Translations under genes and position numbers: made by a program
Notes under the pieces: generated by a model
The model's input: only the letters and a program-made list of their open reading frames with translations
What the model was told of the DNA's origin: nothing
The model's database searches: none
In this document: positions 26,853 through 35,304 of the stretch, piece after piece
Numbering within the stretch: position 1 is the stretch's first letter
Layout: each line of letters begins with the position of its first letter
DNA from: Candidatus Peribacteraceae bacterium
GTDB lineage: Bacteria; Patescibacteriota; Gracilibacteria; Peribacterales; Peribacteraceae
Assembly (NCBI GenBank): GCA_028718905.1
Contig: JAQUKV010000001.1
Location: 62,001-126,000 of the forward strand
DNA: 64,000 nucleotides
Direction of reading: 5' to 3'

Positions 26853-27685
26853 CAGGGCGGAGAGACCAAAGGACCTTCGTCGCAGCTGGCGATGAAACAG
26901 GGAATGCGGTACAGCGTGCCGACCAGCTCGGCGGTTTTTCGCAGGGAATTGGCCAGCGGCCAGCGGAATTCCTGCAGGAACGCATCCATGTGTCCCGACA
27001 GCTGGAGCAGGGAGCGGTAGGAGGCGTCGTATTCCGTTGTCATTTTGAGTAAATCCTTTTCCCGCTCCACCATGCCGTCCCGCACGAGGCGGCAGTATGT
27101 GAGCAGATCAGCCTCCTCCACCTTGGATCGTTCCGCCGCCGCCAGATGGCAGCCCACGAAGGTCATGCGTGTGTCTTCGATGCATCCGGGCACGACCACC
27201 GTCACCTCCTGCGCCTCTTCGCTGTCCTGCTCCAGCGAGTTCTCGACAACCTTGCAGACAATCGTGGAGCGGCACTTCAGTGCGCGATATGCCTGTGTGA
27301 GATACGGCACCAGATCCGAGGTGGATACCCGGCGGGTTTCGAAAATGCCCTTGCGCTCCGGCAACTCACTTTGGTCATTCATTTGTGTATCGTTTCGCTT
27401 CGTATCTTCGTATCCCGGCGAGACCGAACGCCAGGTGTCCTCCTTCTCCTTGACCCACGGAATGCCGTCAAAGTCGAAACGCACCTCGTTGACGGGGGCG
27501 TCCTGTGCTTTCTTTTGGCCGAACAAGACGCTGCGGTACAGGCGCTGTTCCTTGGAGAGCGCGTTCTCCACCAGTGCGCGGCATATGGGAAGGTCAGCTT
27601 TGACGGTCGATTGTGACAGACCGAGCGCCGGCACGATCAGCAGGAAGAGGGCGAGAGGCCAATGAAGGAAGGGGCGGCGTTTCAT
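26852..27685 (-). CDS. Exported protein of unknown function (operon gene 2)
   Basis: A 277-residue product with signal peptide MKRRPFLHWPLALFLLIVPA (cleavage near GLSQS). The frame is open to a GTG at 27700, but the ATG at 27685 lies one base after the upstream stop and gives a proper signal peptide, so I use it. The mature part is mainly helical, with paired Cys positions (CRALVENA, KCRSTIVCKV, PGCIEDT, GCHLAAA, YCRLVRDG, IPCFIASC) compatible with disulfide bonds. No recognised family. Its similar size, Cys pattern and position next to gene 3 suggest that the two products act together. This is inference. Confidence 0.83.
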   Translation of the reverse strand: MKRRPFLHWPLALFLLIVPALGLSQSTVKADLPICRALVENALSKEQRLYRSVLFGQKKAQDAPVNEVRFDFDGIPWVKEKEDTWRSVSPGYEDTKRNDTQMNDQSELPERKGIFETRRVSTSDLVPYLTQAYRALKCRSTIVCKVVENSLEQDSEEAQEVTVVVPGCIEDTRMTFVGCHLAAAERSKVEEADLLTYCRLVRDGMVEREKDLLKMTTEYDASYRSLLQLSGHMDAFLQEFRWPLANSLRKTAELVGTLYRIPCFIASCDEGPLVSPP

Positions 27686-27686
27686 G

Positions 27687-30600
27687 CTATGAGGAGGCAC
27701 TGCTTTGCTGGAAGCGGCTTACAGGAAGCCAGATGGGGGCCGGAATATTGAAGGACGGCAGCATGTCCTGCGGAGTGATGATGTAGGGGAAGGAGCTAGA
27801 GCTATTGCCAGGAATCGTTTGCTTTCTCAGCCGGTTACGGAGGGTCGCAAGATCCTCCTTTCCCAGGTCCTCTTTCACCCCCTCGACGCGCCAGCCTTCG
27901 CGCGCGAAGGTTTTTTCGACATTGAGCACCTGACAGGCCCAGTCTTCACGGGGGCACGGGGGCTCGGCAGTCGGCGGAACGAGATTCATGCTCGGGAGCT
28001 TCTTTGTCACATCCGCATCCTTGATGACATCTTTGCGCTGCGGGCCGCGCGACTGGATGTCTTCTTTCAGCTGGACGGCGGGACGGGCTCCGATGCGGGT
28101 GAAACGTTCCAGCAGATCCATTTCGACATGGATGCACGGCATCACTTTGAGGTTCTGGCAGTCCCATTTCTTGTCCGGAATATCCTGTTCGGGGTAGGTC
28201 GTGATGCTGTCCCAGAACGTTTTGTACGTCTCATCCATCTGCGTGAGGATCGTCGAAATGCGATCCATCGTCTGCCCGATCTCCGGCGGAAGTTTCGGCA
28301 GGGCAGGCGGGTTGATTCGGGAGGGAGAGGACAGGTGAATGACTCCGGTCGGAAAAAGCGTATTCAATACTTCCTGATAGATCGTCGGCACGGGAGGCAG
28401 GGCGGGTAATTTGCTGATTTCCTCCAGCTGTGCCGAGACGCGACCAAGATCTTCGTAGAACGCGGGCGGGTCGAAGAGGGATTGCTTCAGCTGGATCTGG
28501 ATGGGAGTCAGAACGGGCAGCAGGACGGTCCCCGTCGAGACTCGCAGCGCCGTGAAGTCGTATACGAGATCCGGTGGCATTTCGACCGACAGGCGCGGGA
28601 GTTTTTCACTCTCCTGATCATTCTGCGGAGGATCGTCGATATTCAGCTTGAGATTGCGCGGATCGGGCGGGCCCGGCATCCAGTCGTCGAGAAAGGAGTA
28701 GATGGGCGTCGTGAAGCGATCGTTGCGGCACCACGGCATATTCGTCCGGTCGTGGAAAACGCGGTACTTCTGCTGGATGTCTTCCCACTTGGGCTTTAAA
28801 TCGAGGCTCTGCTGCCGCAGGGCGGCATACTGTTCCCACGTATTGAGATTCTGGGTCAGCCAGTCGCCGATCGCGCGCATCATTGTGCCCTGATAGGTGA
28901 GCAGGCGGCCGATGTACCGGGCCAGTTCCCCCCGCAGTGCCCGTACCTGGTCAATCCGTTCCGCGTAGTCTTCCAGCTTCTGCGCCGCCCTCTCCGCCTT
29001 CGTTTTTGCCTCGCCTTCCTGCTCCTCGCCCCAGCGCTTCCAGCCCTGCGCGAGTGCGCGCAGCTCCACGGGCGAGGCGAGCGGAACGACGAGCGGCACG
29101 GGTTCCTCCCGCACATGGAGGAGGAGTCCGTTCTGCAGGTAGGCGCTGACTTCCGACAGCAGATCTTCAGGCGACGAATGGATCTGAATATCGATGATCT
29201 GCTGGTTTACCGGCCGGGAGCTCTGTGAACTGCTGGAAGTGTGCGGGGTCAGGAACGGATCCGACAGGTTGAGTCCGACGGAAGCGGGAGTCGGCAGGAT
29301 GAGACGCAGTACGGAAGCCGTGAAAAGCTTATGTGCCTGTGTCTGCTGTTCCTGCCACCATTCCGTGATCACGCGGCGGCCGGGATTGTCGGTGTTCACC
29401 GAGTCATCGGTTGCGCGGATCATGCTGCCGTCCGAGAGAGGACGGTCCTGATCCAGTTGCGCCGTGACGATAATATCGGTGTTGTCGAGTTGCAGGAGCG
29501 GAAAGAGATTATCCTTGGGCGACTGCTGGATCTTGGGGCCGTTTAAGAGCGAGTAGGTATCGCTGAAATCATTCACCCACAAATCCTTGCGGGTGTCGCG
29601 AGCTGCATCGTGATCGTAGGCAGGATCCTTCAGATTGGAATTTTGACCGTATTCCCCTTTGCCGAGCTGGGTGTCTTTCATGTCTTTGAACCGTTTTGAT
29701 GCATCTTCCAGATTGATGACGCAGCGGTAATCCGGAGCAACGGTGCGGCGGAGTTTCGGATCGAACTCCGCGTACCGGCAGTAGCAGTCGACCGGCACGT
29801 CATTGCGCGTCGTGTCGTCGCGCGGAACGACGGGCACCGCATCACGGTTGTAACTGACCAGATAGCGCCGGTAGATCGACACGTATTCCCGTCCGTTGGG
29901 GGCGTTCTTCCCTTTGCGGCATCCGGTTTTATCCAGATTTGCCGGCACTTCACCGTTGAAATCAAATCCCGGATTATTGCGGTCCGGAAGGCCATCTCCG
30001 TTGCAGTTGAGACAGTTGCGTTCCGGATCATTGTCGCGGTCATTCACGACCGCATTGGAACAGCAGTAGAGGTGCTCATCCACATCACACCAGACATTCG
30101 CACCGGGATGGGCGTTCTGCAGGCGGGTTCTGGGATCGACCCAGTTTGCATCTCCCGGCTGGCACTCATCTCCGTTATCGACGTTCATGCAGGGGCCGGT
30201 GTCCTCCAGGAAATCGAACACCTGGAATGGATTGCCATCCGCATTCAATTCGGCCCATTCCGCCGTACACTTCTGATGAACGCGTTGCCATGCATTGAGG
30301 TCGCCGCACATCTGCCGGCATTCATCCGGATTTCTGCAGGGCGGTTCTGCCGGACACTCGCGGATGTAGGGGTAACTGTTTCCGCACTCATTCACATTGC
30401 AGACGGTGGACCAGCCTGTTGCCTGACCCGATGACGGAAAAACAAAGCCGTCTTCCAGTGCGCCGGTATGTTCTTCGCGCTGCGCAAAACCGCCATCCGC
30501 CACTTCCGGAATCAGATTGCCATTGTTCATGACGTTCCCCTTTCTGCCCGGAGCACCGGTGACCGTCGGGATTTTTCCATCCACCCCCTGACCGAAATCC

Positions 30601-30776
30601 CATCCACCGCACTGGGCGCTTTCGATGTCGCCCTGCACTTCACCCACATTCTGCTGTACGGCGGTGAAATCCGTCGGTTCGTCGATCTTCAGAGCACTCG
30701 CCCGCCAAACAGGCAGAGAAGCCGCCATCAGCAGGCCCGCCACGATTGTTGCAGAGGATTTCAGGCGAACATCCAT
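27687..30776 (-). CDS. Giant exported Cys- and Asp-rich protein of unknown function (operon gene 1)
   Basis: A 1029-residue product beginning with a signal peptide (LKSSATIVAGLLMAASLPVW, cleavage near ASALK). Residues about 100-340 are Cys-rich with Asp/Asn/Gly-rich loops (NVDNGDECQPGDANWVDP, NDRDNDPERNCLNCNGDG, DRNNPGFDFNG), resembling calcium-binding loops. A Ser-rich linker (HTSSSSQSSRPVN) precedes a helical/coiled-coil stretch near 590-640 (KTKAERAAQKLEDYAERIDQ) and a Pro-rich C-terminal half. No family recognised. It is the first gene of a five-gene, nearly gapless, same-strand cluster in which every product is exported or membrane-anchored, so a cell-surface complex is likely. Confidence 0.85.
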   Translation of the reverse strand: MDVRLKSSATIVAGLLMAASLPVWRASALKIDEPTDFTAVQQNVGEVQGDIESAQCGGWDFGQGVDGKIPTVTGAPGRKGNVMNNGNLIPEVADGGFAQREEHTGALEDGFVFPSSGQATGWSTVCNVNECGNSYPYIRECPAEPPCRNPDECRQMCGDLNAWQRVHQKCTAEWAELNADGNPFQVFDFLEDTGPCMNVDNGDECQPGDANWVDPRTRLQNAHPGANVWCDVDEHLYCCSNAVVNDRDNDPERNCLNCNGDGLPDRNNPGFDFNGEVPANLDKTGCRKGKNAPNGREYVSIYRRYLVSYNRDAVPVVPRDDTTRNDVPVDCYCRYAEFDPKLRRTVAPDYRCVINLEDASKRFKDMKDTQLGKGEYGQNSNLKDPAYDHDAARDTRKDLWVNDFSDTYSLLNGPKIQQSPKDNLFPLLQLDNTDIIVTAQLDQDRPLSDGSMIRATDDSVNTDNPGRRVITEWWQEQQTQAHKLFTASVLRLILPTPASVGLNLSDPFLTPHTSSSSQSSRPVNQQIIDIQIHSSPEDLLSEVSAYLQNGLLLHVREEPVPLVVPLASPVELRALAQGWKRWGEEQEGEAKTKAERAAQKLEDYAERIDQVRALRGELARYIGRLLTYQGTMMRAIGDWLTQNLNTWEQYAALRQQSLDLKPKWEDIQQKYRVFHDRTNMPWCRNDRFTTPIYSFLDDWMPGPPDPRNLKLNIDDPPQNDQESEKLPRLSVEMPPDLVYDFTALRVSTGTVLLPVLTPIQIQLKQSLFDPPAFYEDLGRVSAQLEEISKLPALPPVPTIYQEVLNTLFPTGVIHLSSPSRINPPALPKLPPEIGQTMDRISTILTQMDETYKTFWDSITTYPEQDIPDKKWDCQNLKVMPCIHVEMDLLERFTRIGARPAVQLKEDIQSRGPQRKDVIKDADVTKKLPSMNLVPPTAEPPCPREDWACQVLNVEKTFAREGWRVEGVKEDLGKEDLATLRNRLRKQTIPGNSSSSFPYIITPQDMLPSFNIPAPIWLPVSRFQQSSASS

Positions 30777-30860
30777 CGTGGCCGGTATCGTACCACGTTA
30801 GGGTTAGGGGGGAGGGTTCGGGGGTGGGAATAGGGAGTGGGGAGTGGGATATTCATTGCG
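30777..30860. repeat. Short iterated G-rich repeats between operon and ssb
   Basis: GTTAGGGTTAGGGG and GGGAGTGGGGAGTGGGA (a tandem of GGGAGTG) lie between the divergent genes. They resemble the other short-unit arrays of the window. Confidence 0.5.
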
Positions 30861-30973
30861 AATGAGACTGCGCCATTGCTCAACTCCATTCATTTGCATG
30901 AGTCGGCTGCCGGTGTACTGTGCCCTTCCAAGGCTTTGCGTGGCCTCCTGTACTTCCATTTTCCCTCTGTGAC

Positions 30974-31831
30974 ATGTTCTCGCTCAACCGCGTGCACATC
31001 ATCGGCTATCAGACACAACCCGTCGAGATCCGGCAGACCCCCGGCGGGACAAGCGTTGTCGATCTGAATCTGGTCGTACCCTATTCCTTCCAGTCCGAGC
31101 GCGGTGAAACACTGCAGGGGCGCGCATTTCACACGGTGACGCTGTGGGGTTCCATGGCGGATTTCGCCGGCCAGTACGTGCGTCCCGGTTCACAGATCTT
31201 CGTCGGTGGACGGTTGCAGACGGATTCATGGGAGGACCAGACCACGCACGAAAAGCGCAGCAAAACGAAGATTGTGGCACTCGATATGATCCTGCTTGAT
31301 CCGAAGGACGGCCAGCAGACCGCTCCGGAGGGGGCCAAGCTGACGCAGAGTGCAGTCAATCGCGCCGATATTGTCGGCAATGTCACGCGCGAGCCCGAAA
31401 TCCGGACGACGACCGGCGGCAAGCAAGTGCTCACGTTGGGGGTCGCGACGAATGACCGCTGGAAGGAGAGGGCGACCGGCGAGGTCAAGGAGCGCGCGGA
31501 GTTTCACAACGTCGTGATCTGGGGCGCGCTTGCCGAGGAGGTAGGCAAGGTCGTCCATAAAGGCAGCCGCGTCTTCGTGTCGGGCCGCGTGCAGACGCGA
31601 AGCTGGGAGACAAATCAGGGTCAGAAGCGCACGACCACCGAGATCATTGCCGACCAGTGCGCGCTTCTGGGTGTGCGCAACCCTTCCGCACTCGAGGCCG
31701 TCGAAATGAGTGCGCAGCGGCGCTCTGCTCCGCGATCGCAGGAGGCCCCCGCCCCCGAAGCGAATGTTTCGGCGGATATTCCCGAGATCCAGTATGCCTC
31801 GGAAGTGAAAGTCGAAGATCTTCCTTTCTGA
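30974..31831 (+). CDS. ssb: Single-stranded DNA-binding protein with two OB folds
   Basis: SSB coats single-stranded DNA in replication and repair. Most bacterial SSBs have one OB fold and act as tetramers. This 285-residue product carries two: residues 1-115 (LNRVHIIGYQTQPVEIRQTP, FHTVTLWGSMADFAGQYVRP) and about 120-235 (NRADIVGNVTREPEIRTTTG, FHNVVIWGALAEEVGKVVHK), followed by a flexible tail ending VKVEDLPF, the acidic partner-binding tip. Two-OB SSBs that act as dimers are known in Deinococcus-Thermus. The frame is open from 30920, but SSB homology begins at the ATG at 30974. Confidence 0.93.
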   Translation: MFSLNRVHIIGYQTQPVEIRQTPGGTSVVDLNLVVPYSFQSERGETLQGRAFHTVTLWGSMADFAGQYVRPGSQIFVGGRLQTDSWEDQTTHEKRSKTKIVALDMILLDPKDGQQTAPEGAKLTQSAVNRADIVGNVTREPEIRTTTGGKQVLTLGVATNDRWKERATGEVKERAEFHNVVIWGALAEEVGKVVHKGSRVFVSGRVQTRSWETNQGQKRTTTEIIADQCALLGVRNPSALEAVEMSAQRRSAPRSQEAPAPEANVSADIPEIQYASEVKVEDLPF

Positions 31832-31838
31832 TTTTCCT

Positions 31839-32027
31839 TTACTGCGGCGGATTGAAATTTCTCTCTTCGTAGGGAATGCGCTTTGCAAGGAGTTGTTGAA
31901 CCAGCGCATGACGACGCGCAAGATCCCGTTCCAGTTTCGGGCTCGTCCCGCACCGCTCCATTCCATACGTCGCACAGCGCTTCGTGTGAAGGAGACCTTG
32001 TTCTCTTAAGAGGATGGAATAGGGCAC
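31839..32027 (-). CDS. Possible small protein (unrecognised)
   Basis: A 62-codon frame from a GTG, lying between the 3' ends of ssb and murB, where no other gene fits. It encodes a basic helical peptide (SPKLERDLARRHALVQQLLA, RIPYEERNF). A TATAGATT hexamer-like element lies shortly before the GTG. A 13-bp direct repeat CTCTCTTCGTAGG (31861-31873 and 32044-32056) brackets the frame. I recognise no homologue; it may not be expressed. Confidence 0.35.
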   Translation of the reverse strand: MPYSILLREQGLLHTKRCATYGMERCGTSPKLERDLARRHALVQQLLAKRIPYEERNFNPPQ

Positions 32028-32083
32028 CGAAGAATCTATACCTCTCTCTTCGTAGGATGCAAAGCAAACTTTGTTCCCCCGGG

Positions 32084-32950
32084 TTACTTCAATGGCGAGC
32101 CGGACTCCCCGATGAAGCGCATTTCCAGTTCCAGCGGCGTTTGTGTGCGTTCACGAATTGTGTCGACCAGTGTGCGGGCATCTGCGAATGTCCCGTTCCC
32201 TGTATTGATGAGGAAGTTTGCATGTTTCGGACTTACCTGCAGATCCCCCGCTGTCGATCCTTTCAAATTTGCCGCCTCGATCACCTTCCAGGCCGGTGTG
32301 CCGTCGGGCAACGCCTTGAAACAGGAACCGGCGGTGCGTGTGAGCGGCTGTGAGACGGAGCGTTTTTTCAGGAAGGCGTTGATATCTCGTTCGATGTCTC
32401 CTGCTGCACGCGAGGGCACCGAGAGCGTCACTTTCCAGAGGAGGGGATTTTTCCATGTTTTGAAAATGCTCTCCCTATAGCCAAATGCGCATTCTGCCCG
32501 TGAAAGAGTTTTCCATTCCCCTTCGATGAAGACGACCACGGTTTGCACGAAATGATCGATCCACATGCCCTGCGGCCCCTGTCCTGCGTTGCCGAAGATC
32601 GCCCCGCCAACGGTTCCCGGAATACCGGTGAGTACCGAGAGGTCCAAGCCGCGCCTTGCGAGCGTCGTCACGACGGTGGCAAGCGAAGCCCCCGCATCCG
32701 CCCGCACGGTGTTGCCGCTTACGTCGATGGCGGCGGCTGTCACATGCACGACCAGTGCTTCGATGCTCCCGTCCGCGAAGATCGTGTTGGATCCGGCACC
32801 CAGTGCGATCATCGGAATGCCTTTACTCTGCGCGAATTGCCATGCCTCCTCCGCGTCGTGTTGTGTCTGCAGATCCGCGTAATACCGCGCATTGCCGCCG
32901 ATGCGCATGGTGGTACGAGGGCCGAGGGGAACGAGCTCCTGTATCTGCAT
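32084..32950 (-). CDS. murB: UDP-N-acetylenolpyruvoylglucosamine reductase
   Basis: MurB reduces UDP-GlcNAc-enolpyruvate to UDP-MurNAc with NADPH and FAD, a committed step of peptidoglycan synthesis. The 288-residue product has the FAD-binding patterns TTMRIGGNARYYADL, IALGAGSNTIF and GIPGTVGGAIFGNAGQ, and AGSCFKALPDGTPAWKVIEA with the catalytic Ser region, then GSTAGDLQVSPKHANFLIN. Its length fits a type II MurB lacking the extra loop. A TACACT -10 box ends 9 nt upstream of the ATG. It lies near murG and ftsW but in a separate unit. Confidence 0.96.
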   Translation of the reverse strand: MQIQELVPLGPRTTMRIGGNARYYADLQTQHDAEEAWQFAQSKGIPMIALGAGSNTIFADGSIEALVVHVTAAAIDVSGNTVRADAGASLATVVTTLARRGLDLSVLTGIPGTVGGAIFGNAGQGPQGMWIDHFVQTVVVFIEGEWKTLSRAECAFGYRESIFKTWKNPLLWKVTLSVPSRAAGDIERDINAFLKKRSVSQPLTRTAGSCFKALPDGTPAWKVIEAANLKGSTAGDLQVSPKHANFLINTGNGTFADARTLVDTIRERTQTPLELEMRFIGESGSPLK

Positions 32951-32959
32951 AATGGGGAC

Positions 32960-32965
32960 AGTGTA
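32960..32965 (-). promoter_or_regulatory. -10 element of murB
   Basis: TACACT on the minus strand, 9 nt from the ATG; an almost leaderless mRNA is predicted. Confidence 0.45.
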
Positions 32966-32997
32966 CAGAAACGGATGCCTCCTTTACGCGTTTTGAG

Positions 32998-33462
32998 CTA
33001 TTTCTTCGAGAGGAACGATGCCGTGCGTTCCATCACATCCGCGATGCGCTGGGCGCGGGCCATTTTCTGCAGGCGCGCCAGAACCACGGCGAGTATGGAC
33101 AGACAAACCAGCCCCCCCGCGACCAGCATGAGTCCGTCCGTACCCAATTCGAAGCCCAGAACGGAGAGAACCACCTGCCCCAGTGCGAAGACGAAAATGC
33201 CGAAGAGCGCTCCGACACCCAGTGTGACGATGATCAGGTGCGTGCGATTCTCCTGGCTGTCCTGCGGGGCGCTGGCGAGTTGCGTGAGGAGCTCGCTTGA
33301 AATGATCACAGGTTCCTTGTCCCATTGTTTGAAGAGCTGAAAGACCTTGCGCTGGAGCACGAGGCCGACGAAGGTGCGGAACGGAACAGAGGTTTTTCCT
33401 GTGATGATGGCCCGGTTTTGTTCGGTTTTGAGTTCGATTTCGAGATCGGCGGTTTCGGACAT
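32998..33462 (-). CDS. Unrecognised two-helix membrane protein
   Basis: A 154-residue product starting MSETADLEIELKTEQN. Residues 1-75 are hydrophilic (ITGKTSVPFRTFVGLVLQRK, FKQWDKEPVIISSELL). Two membrane helices follow (HLIIVTLGVGALFGIFVFAL and GLMLVAGGLVCLSILAVVLA, about residues 82-140), then a short basic tail. The frame is open upstream to 33666 only through the C/G-rich repeat, so the start at 33462 is preferred. I do not recognise the family. It lies between gltX and murB on the same strand. Confidence 0.75.
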   Translation of the reverse strand: MSETADLEIELKTEQNRAIITGKTSVPFRTFVGLVLQRKVFQLFKQWDKEPVIISSELLTQLASAPQDSQENRTHLIIVTLGVGALFGIFVFALGQVVLSVLGFELGTDGLMLVAGGLVCLSILAVVLARLQKMARAQRIADVMERTASFLSKK

Positions 33463-33500
33463 GGGAAGAGGGGGAGTGGAGCAATAGTAGCACGGACTGG

Positions 33501-33664
33501 TTTGTTGGGCGTTGTTTTGTTCCTGCCTCACCCCCCTTACCCCCTCTCCCCTGCCACTCCGTATTCCCCGGGAGAGGGGGAGTTTGTCCATACATGGAAG
33601 CGGCTCCCCCCTCTCCCTGCGGGAGTCGTCGCGGGTTGGGAGAGGGGGGTTGGGGGGGTGAGGC
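33501..33664. repeat. C/G-rich inverted-repeat element with T/G-rich flank
   Basis: A T/G-rich tract (TTTGTTGGGCGTTGTTTTGT, from 33501) leads into an element bounded by GCCTCACCCCCC (33525) and GGGGGGTGAGGC (ending 33664), with internal CCCTCTCC...GGAGAGGG hairpins. Same ends as 6881-7031. It fills the gap after gltX. Confidence 0.75.
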
Positions 33665-33682
33665 AAACACTTCTCACATTAT

Positions 33683-35152
33683 TCACTCTAAGACCGCCCG
33701 GGCGCCTTCCAGCCGCGCGAGGGTTGTCTTTTTGCCCAGTGCCACAGCCACTTCGAATGCGCCGGGGCTGTAGGGGAGGCCCGTGAGCGCGGCGCGCAGC
33801 GGCCAGAGGATCTGCCCCTGCGAAAGATCTTGTTTCTTTGCCTGCGCGAGCAATTTTTCTTTCAGCGTGTCGGTCGTCCATGCATCGGCGGGGATTTTCC
33901 CCAGCGTGTCGGTCAGAAGTTTCAGAATCGTCGTCAGGAGTTCCTTCGTCACTTTCTGCTTGGCATTCGCAAGGAGCTCCACCGAAACCTTCGGTTCCAC
34001 ATAGAAGAAGGCGAGCATGTCCGGACCCTCTTCGAGGAAGGTCACACGTTCGTGGATGAGCGCCGCCTTCTCACTGAAGTGCGCGTCGTGTGCCGCCTCG
34101 GGATAGCGTTCCGCCGTGAGCATCTGCAGCCGGTCGGCGAATTCCGCGAGAGGTAAGCGGCGGATCCACTGGCCCTGCAACCAGTCCAGCTTGGTGAGGT
34201 CGAAGATCGCCCCCGCCTTCTGCACGCGTTCCAGTGAAAAGGCTTCGGTCAATTCCGCGAGCGAGAAGATCTCCTGTTCCGATCCCGGATTCCAGCCGAG
34301 GAGCGCGAGAAAATTCATGAGTGCCTCGGGCAGGTAGCCCTTGCCGATGTACTCTTCCGCCGCGACAGACTGCTGACGCTTGCTCAATTTCGTCCGGTCT
34401 TTGTTGAGCAGCAGCGGCACGTGGGCGTACTTCGGCGGTGTCCAGCCGAGTCGCTCGAAGAGCAGCAGGTGCTTGGGGGTGGAGCTCAACCACTCCTCCC
34501 CGCGGATCACGAGATCGATCTCCATGAGATGATCATCCACAACGTGCGCGAGGTGGTAGGTGGGGAACCCGTCGCTTTTGAGCAGTACCTGATCATCCAC
34601 GGTATGCCCCTGAAATGTGACTTCCCCGCGGATTTTATCCGTGAAAGTGAAGACGCGCTCATGCGGAACGAGCAGGCGGATCACATGGGGGTCGCCGCGC
34701 GCAAGCCGCTCCTCCATCTCCTTTTTGGGCAGACGGGTGCAGAGTCGGTCATACATCGGCGCCTGCTTGCGGGCCATCTGACCTTCGCGCATCTGTGTGA
34801 GCCGTTCGGCAGTGCAGAAGCAGGCGTAGGCATGGCCGTTCTGTAAGAGTTGCTCCGCGTACTTCTGGTACAGCTCCAGACGCTGCGACTGAATATAAGG
34901 ACCCTTCGTCCCCTCCTGCGCCATGATGCCTTTGCGCATCATCACGCCTTCATCGGGATCAATACCCGCCCAGTGGAGTGTAGAGAGGATATTTTCCACC
35001 GCCCCTTCGACACTGCGGATCTGGTCGGTATCTTCGATGCGCAGCAAAAACCGTCCCTTCGTTTGTCTGGCGATCAGCCAGGCGAAAAGTGCGGTGCGCA
35101 ATCCTCCCACGTGCAGGAAGCCGGTAGGGGAAGGGGCGAAGCGGGTGCGCAT
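33683..35152 (-). CDS. gltX: Glutamyl-tRNA synthetase
   Basis: GluRS charges tRNA-Glu (and often tRNA-Gln, for later amidation). The 489-residue product starts MRTRFAPSPTGFLHVGGLRT, containing the class I HIGH-type motif as HVGG, and has KLSKRQQS as the KMSKS-type loop near residue 255, LEIDLVIRGEEWLSSTPKHL, and a helical anticodon-binding C-terminal domain. The frame extends upstream to 35200, but the family start is at 35152. A -10 TATGCT lies 6 nt before this ATG. The downstream side is closed by the C/G-rich repeat. Confidence 0.96.
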   Translation of the reverse strand: MRTRFAPSPTGFLHVGGLRTALFAWLIARQTKGRFLLRIEDTDQIRSVEGAVENILSTLHWAGIDPDEGVMMRKGIMAQEGTKGPYIQSQRLELYQKYAEQLLQNGHAYACFCTAERLTQMREGQMARKQAPMYDRLCTRLPKKEMEERLARGDPHVIRLLVPHERVFTFTDKIRGEVTFQGHTVDDQVLLKSDGFPTYHLAHVVDDHLMEIDLVIRGEEWLSSTPKHLLLFERLGWTPPKYAHVPLLLNKDRTKLSKRQQSVAAEEYIGKGYLPEALMNFLALLGWNPGSEQEIFSLAELTEAFSLERVQKAGAIFDLTKLDWLQGQWIRRLPLAEFADRLQMLTAERYPEAAHDAHFSEKAALIHERVTFLEEGPDMLAFFYVEPKVSVELLANAKQKVTKELLTTILKLLTDTLGKIPADAWTTDTLKEKLLAQAKKQDLSQGQILWPLRAALTGLPYSPGAFEVAVALGKKTTLARLEGARAVLE

Positions 35153-35158
35153 GACGGC

Positions 35159-35164
35159 AGCATA
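35159..35164 (-). promoter_or_regulatory. -10 element of gltX
   Basis: TATGCT on the minus strand, 6 nt from the ATG, predicting a leaderless mRNA. Confidence 0.45.
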
Positions 35165-35204
35165 GCAAAGAAGCGCTCTCTGTCTCATTATTTCATTCAC
35201 TTGA

Positions 35205-35234
35205 TCAATTCACCACCTCCACCGTAAACGTCAC
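35205..35234 (-). pseudogene. Fossil second copy of the cyclophilin gene 3' end
   Basis: On the minus strand this reads VTFTVEVVN followed by a stop, the same last nine residues as the gene at 35305-35997, with three base differences in 30 nt. It lies exactly 100 bp downstream of the functional end. The spacer ends in CACCCTGAGC...GAAGGGTG, a member of the CTGAGCGAAGTCGAA repeat family. Comparable duplicated termini follow secA and sufB. Confidence 0.75.
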
Positions 35235-35304
35235 CCTTCGGCCATGCTCAGGGTGACTGTAGGTATGAGAAAACAGAGCACTTCACTGGCGTTCCTCTTC
35301 GTGT

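Noticed and set aside
22045..30780. Type IV secretion or pilus operon
   Set aside because: No VirB4/PilB-like ATPase, PilC, pilin or prepilin peptidase motif occurs in or next to the five genes, so the label would be a guess.
31839..32027. Small mobile element bracketed by the 13-bp CTCTCTTCGTAGG repeat
   Set aside because: A single pair of short direct repeats around a low-confidence ORF is too little evidence. Kept only as a possible small gene.
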